Positions 8,017 through 9,042 of a stretch of DNA of 9,042 bases are shown one piece after another. The notes under the pieces were generated by a model. It had not been told where the DNA came from. It did no database searches and saw nothing but the letters and a program-made list of their open reading frames with translations. Every line of letters begins with the position of its first letter. The stretch's first letter is position 1. Where the stretch lies: contig CAMCPC010000035.1 of assembly GCA_945876665.1 (NCBI GenBank), positions 1 to 9,042 of the forward strand, in the 5' to 3' direction. Position numbers and translations under genes: made by a program. The DNA is from an uncultured Oscillospiraceae bacterium. GTDB lineage: Bacteria; Bacillota; Clostridia; UBA1381.

Positions 8017-8877
8017 GTTTTGCCACCTGCCGCTTATGCCGCATGGTAATACAAGTCCGTTTGCTTTCATCGGCAGACCGATTTCGTCAGCGGTTATTTT
8101 TCCGCCGTACTTTCTGCCTACTGTCATAGTCAGTACATTTACAAGCACCTGCGCGCTAAGTCCCGTTGTATATGAATTTATCAAAAAGAAAAGCGGATTA
8201 TCCGACAGTATCTTCATACATTCCTCAATAAGCGGATACAGCTCGTTTTCTATTTTCCACACCTCGCCCGACGGCCCTCTGCCGTAGGACGGCGGATCCA
8301 TTATAATCGCGTCATACTGTCTGCCGCGGCGGTTTTCACGCTGCACAAATTTTACCACATCGTCAACGATATATCGTACAGGCTTGTCCTTTAAACCTGA
8401 TGAAATCACATTTTCCTTTGCCCATGTTACCATGCCCTTTGACGCGTCAACGTGTACCACCTCCGCGCCTGCCTCAAGCGCGGCAACTGTCGCGCCGCCC
8501 GTATAGGCGAAAAGATTAAGCACGCGAACAGGTCTTTTTGCATTTCTAATCAGTTCTGAAAACCAATCCCAGTTCACCGCCTGTTCGGGGAAAAGTCCCG
8601 TATGCTTGAAGCCCATCGGCTTTATATTAAACGTCAGATTGCGGTATTTTATTGTCCAGCGTTCGGGCAGCTTTTTATTAAGATACTGCCACTTTCCGCC
8701 GCCCGATTTTGAACGGTGGTACCACGCGTCAGCCTTGTCCCACTTTTTGTCGGATTTTAAGCTCCACACCGCCTGAGGGTCGGGACGGCGCAAAAGATAT
8801 TCGCCCCAATACTCCAGCTTTTCTCCGTCCGCACTGTCTATTAAACTGTAATCAGTCCATTTATCTGCACTCCACAT
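8005..8877 (-). CDS. Class I SAM-dependent methyltransferase (RlmI/RlmK-like fold, no PUA domain)
   Basis: The 290-aa protein has a Rossmann methyltransferase core in its second half: motif I VLNLFAYTGG (119-128), the acidic end of strand 2 in VHVDAS (D144) and motif IV IMDPPSYGRGP (192-202). DPPSYGRG resembles the active-site motif of the COG1092 / PF10672 group, which includes the 23S rRNA m5C methyltransferase RlmI, but the N-terminal PUA domain of RlmI is absent. Instead residues 1-110 form a small beta-rich domain with GFKHTGLFPEQA just before the core. RNA is the likely substrate by family; the exact base is unknown. The ATG at 8877 has AGGAG (8888-8884) six bases upstream. The tail after LPCGISGRW (277-285) lies partly in the palindrome at 7911-8016. 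It is first in the visible run, with a promoter upstream. Confidence 0.85.
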   Translation of the reverse strand: MWSADKWTDYSLIDSADGEKLEYWGEYLLRRPDPQAVWSLKSDKKWDKADAWYHRSKSGGGKWQYLNKKLPERWTIKYRNLTFNIKPMGFKHTGLFPEQAVNWDWFSELIRNAKRPVRVLNLFAYTGGATVAALEAGAEVVHVDASKGMVTWAKENVISSGLKDKPVRYIVDDVVKFVQRENRRGRQYDAIIMDPPSYGRGPSGEVWKIENELYPLIEECMKILSDNPLFFLINSYTTGLSAQVLVNVLTMTVGRKYGGKITADEIGLPMKANGLVLPCGISGRWQNMTD

Positions 8878-8930
8878 AGCTTTCTCCTGTTTTTTACGTA
8901 TTTAATTACATATTTTATCATTTTATTATA

Positions 8931-8948
8931 TGCGCCGTCAATAGCGCA
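8931..8948. repeat. Small inverted repeat upstream of the methyltransferase gene
   Basis: TGCGC (8931-8935) and GCGCA (8944-8948) form a five-base inverted repeat around an eight-base loop. It holds a TTGACG sequence (8941-8936 on the minus strand), which with TAAAAT (8917-8912) at 18 bp could be a second weak promoter. As RNA it would be a short hairpin followed by an AT-rich but not T-rich stretch, so it is a poor terminator. It might be an operator or have no role. Confidence 0.25.
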
Positions 8949-8972
8949 GGCGGAAAAAGATTAAATTTCAAA

Positions 8973-9002
8973 ATATTATTTCAATATATGTAGGTTTGTC
9001 AA
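8973..9002 (-). promoter_or_regulatory. Sigma-A promoter for the methyltransferase (and possibly ecf) transcript
   Basis: The minus strand has a perfect -35 TTGACA (9002-8997), an 18-bp spacer and -10 TAATAT (8978-8973), the same hexamers as the two rRNA promoters. Predicted initiation is near 8966, giving a leader of about 90 nt before the ATG at 8877. The rest of the 165-bp gene-free stretch at the right end is AT-rich; apart from the small inverted repeat I see nothing else in it. Confidence 0.65.
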
Positions 9003-9042
9003 TGATGTGTTACAAAGTTTTTTAAAATAATTCGCCATCAGT

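Noticed and set aside
8995..9016. TTTGT...ACAAA inverted repeat over the -35 at the right end, as an operator
   Set aside because: Only five bases per arm match, and it does not fit the Rex consensus or any other repressor site I recognise.

Overview
The window looks like a chromosomal segment of an anaerobic Firmicute of class Clostridia. The grounds are the start of a 16S rRNA gene with a Clostridia-like variable region, strong AGGAGG ribosome binding sites, an ecfA1-ecfA2-ecfT-truA cluster, and a Clostridia-type DUF5711-like membrane protein. A gut member related to Oscillospirales or Monoglobales is plausible, but the lower ranks cannot be settled by eye. Every gene I can support lies on the minus strand, so transcription reads from high to low coordinates.

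In the order of transcription: 9042-8878 is an AT-rich intergenic region with a good sigma-A promoter. It precedes a class I SAM-dependent methyltransferase (8877-8005). A 117-bp spacer follows; most of it (7911-8016) is an imperfect palindrome whose origin I do not know. Then comes a compact run of genes: ecfA1 (7887-7027), ecfA2 (7030-6170), ecfT (6177-5365), truA (5330-4599), a membrane-anchored beta-propeller-like protein resembling DUF5711 (4599-3148), a CvpA-family membrane protein (3134-2484) and ilvD (2469-805). Stops and starts overlap or lie within a few bases at nearly every junction; ecfT-truA, with a 34-bp gap, is the exception. An intrinsic terminator (752-791) closes the run. 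After it come two duplicated sigma-A promoters with phased A-tracts, a leader with a boxA-like site, and the first 340 nt of a 16S rRNA gene that continues out of the window.

Functionally, EcfA1, EcfA2 and EcfT form the energising module of an energy-coupling-factor vitamin or metal transporter that would work with substrate-binding S components encoded elsewhere; none is visible here. TruA makes pseudouridines in tRNA anticodon arms. IlvD catalyses the penultimate step of valine and isoleucine synthesis. The DUF5711-like and CvpA-like proteins are membrane proteins without an assigned role. In many Firmicutes the ecf-truA block sits between rplQ and rplM-rpsI; here those ribosomal genes are absent from both sides.

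I see no clear defence, mobile or secretion system and no evident new multi-gene system. The points most worth a second look are the 106-bp palindrome, a near-consensus promoter whose -10 box overlaps the truA start codon, and the uncharacterised membrane protein tightly coupled to truA and cvpA.
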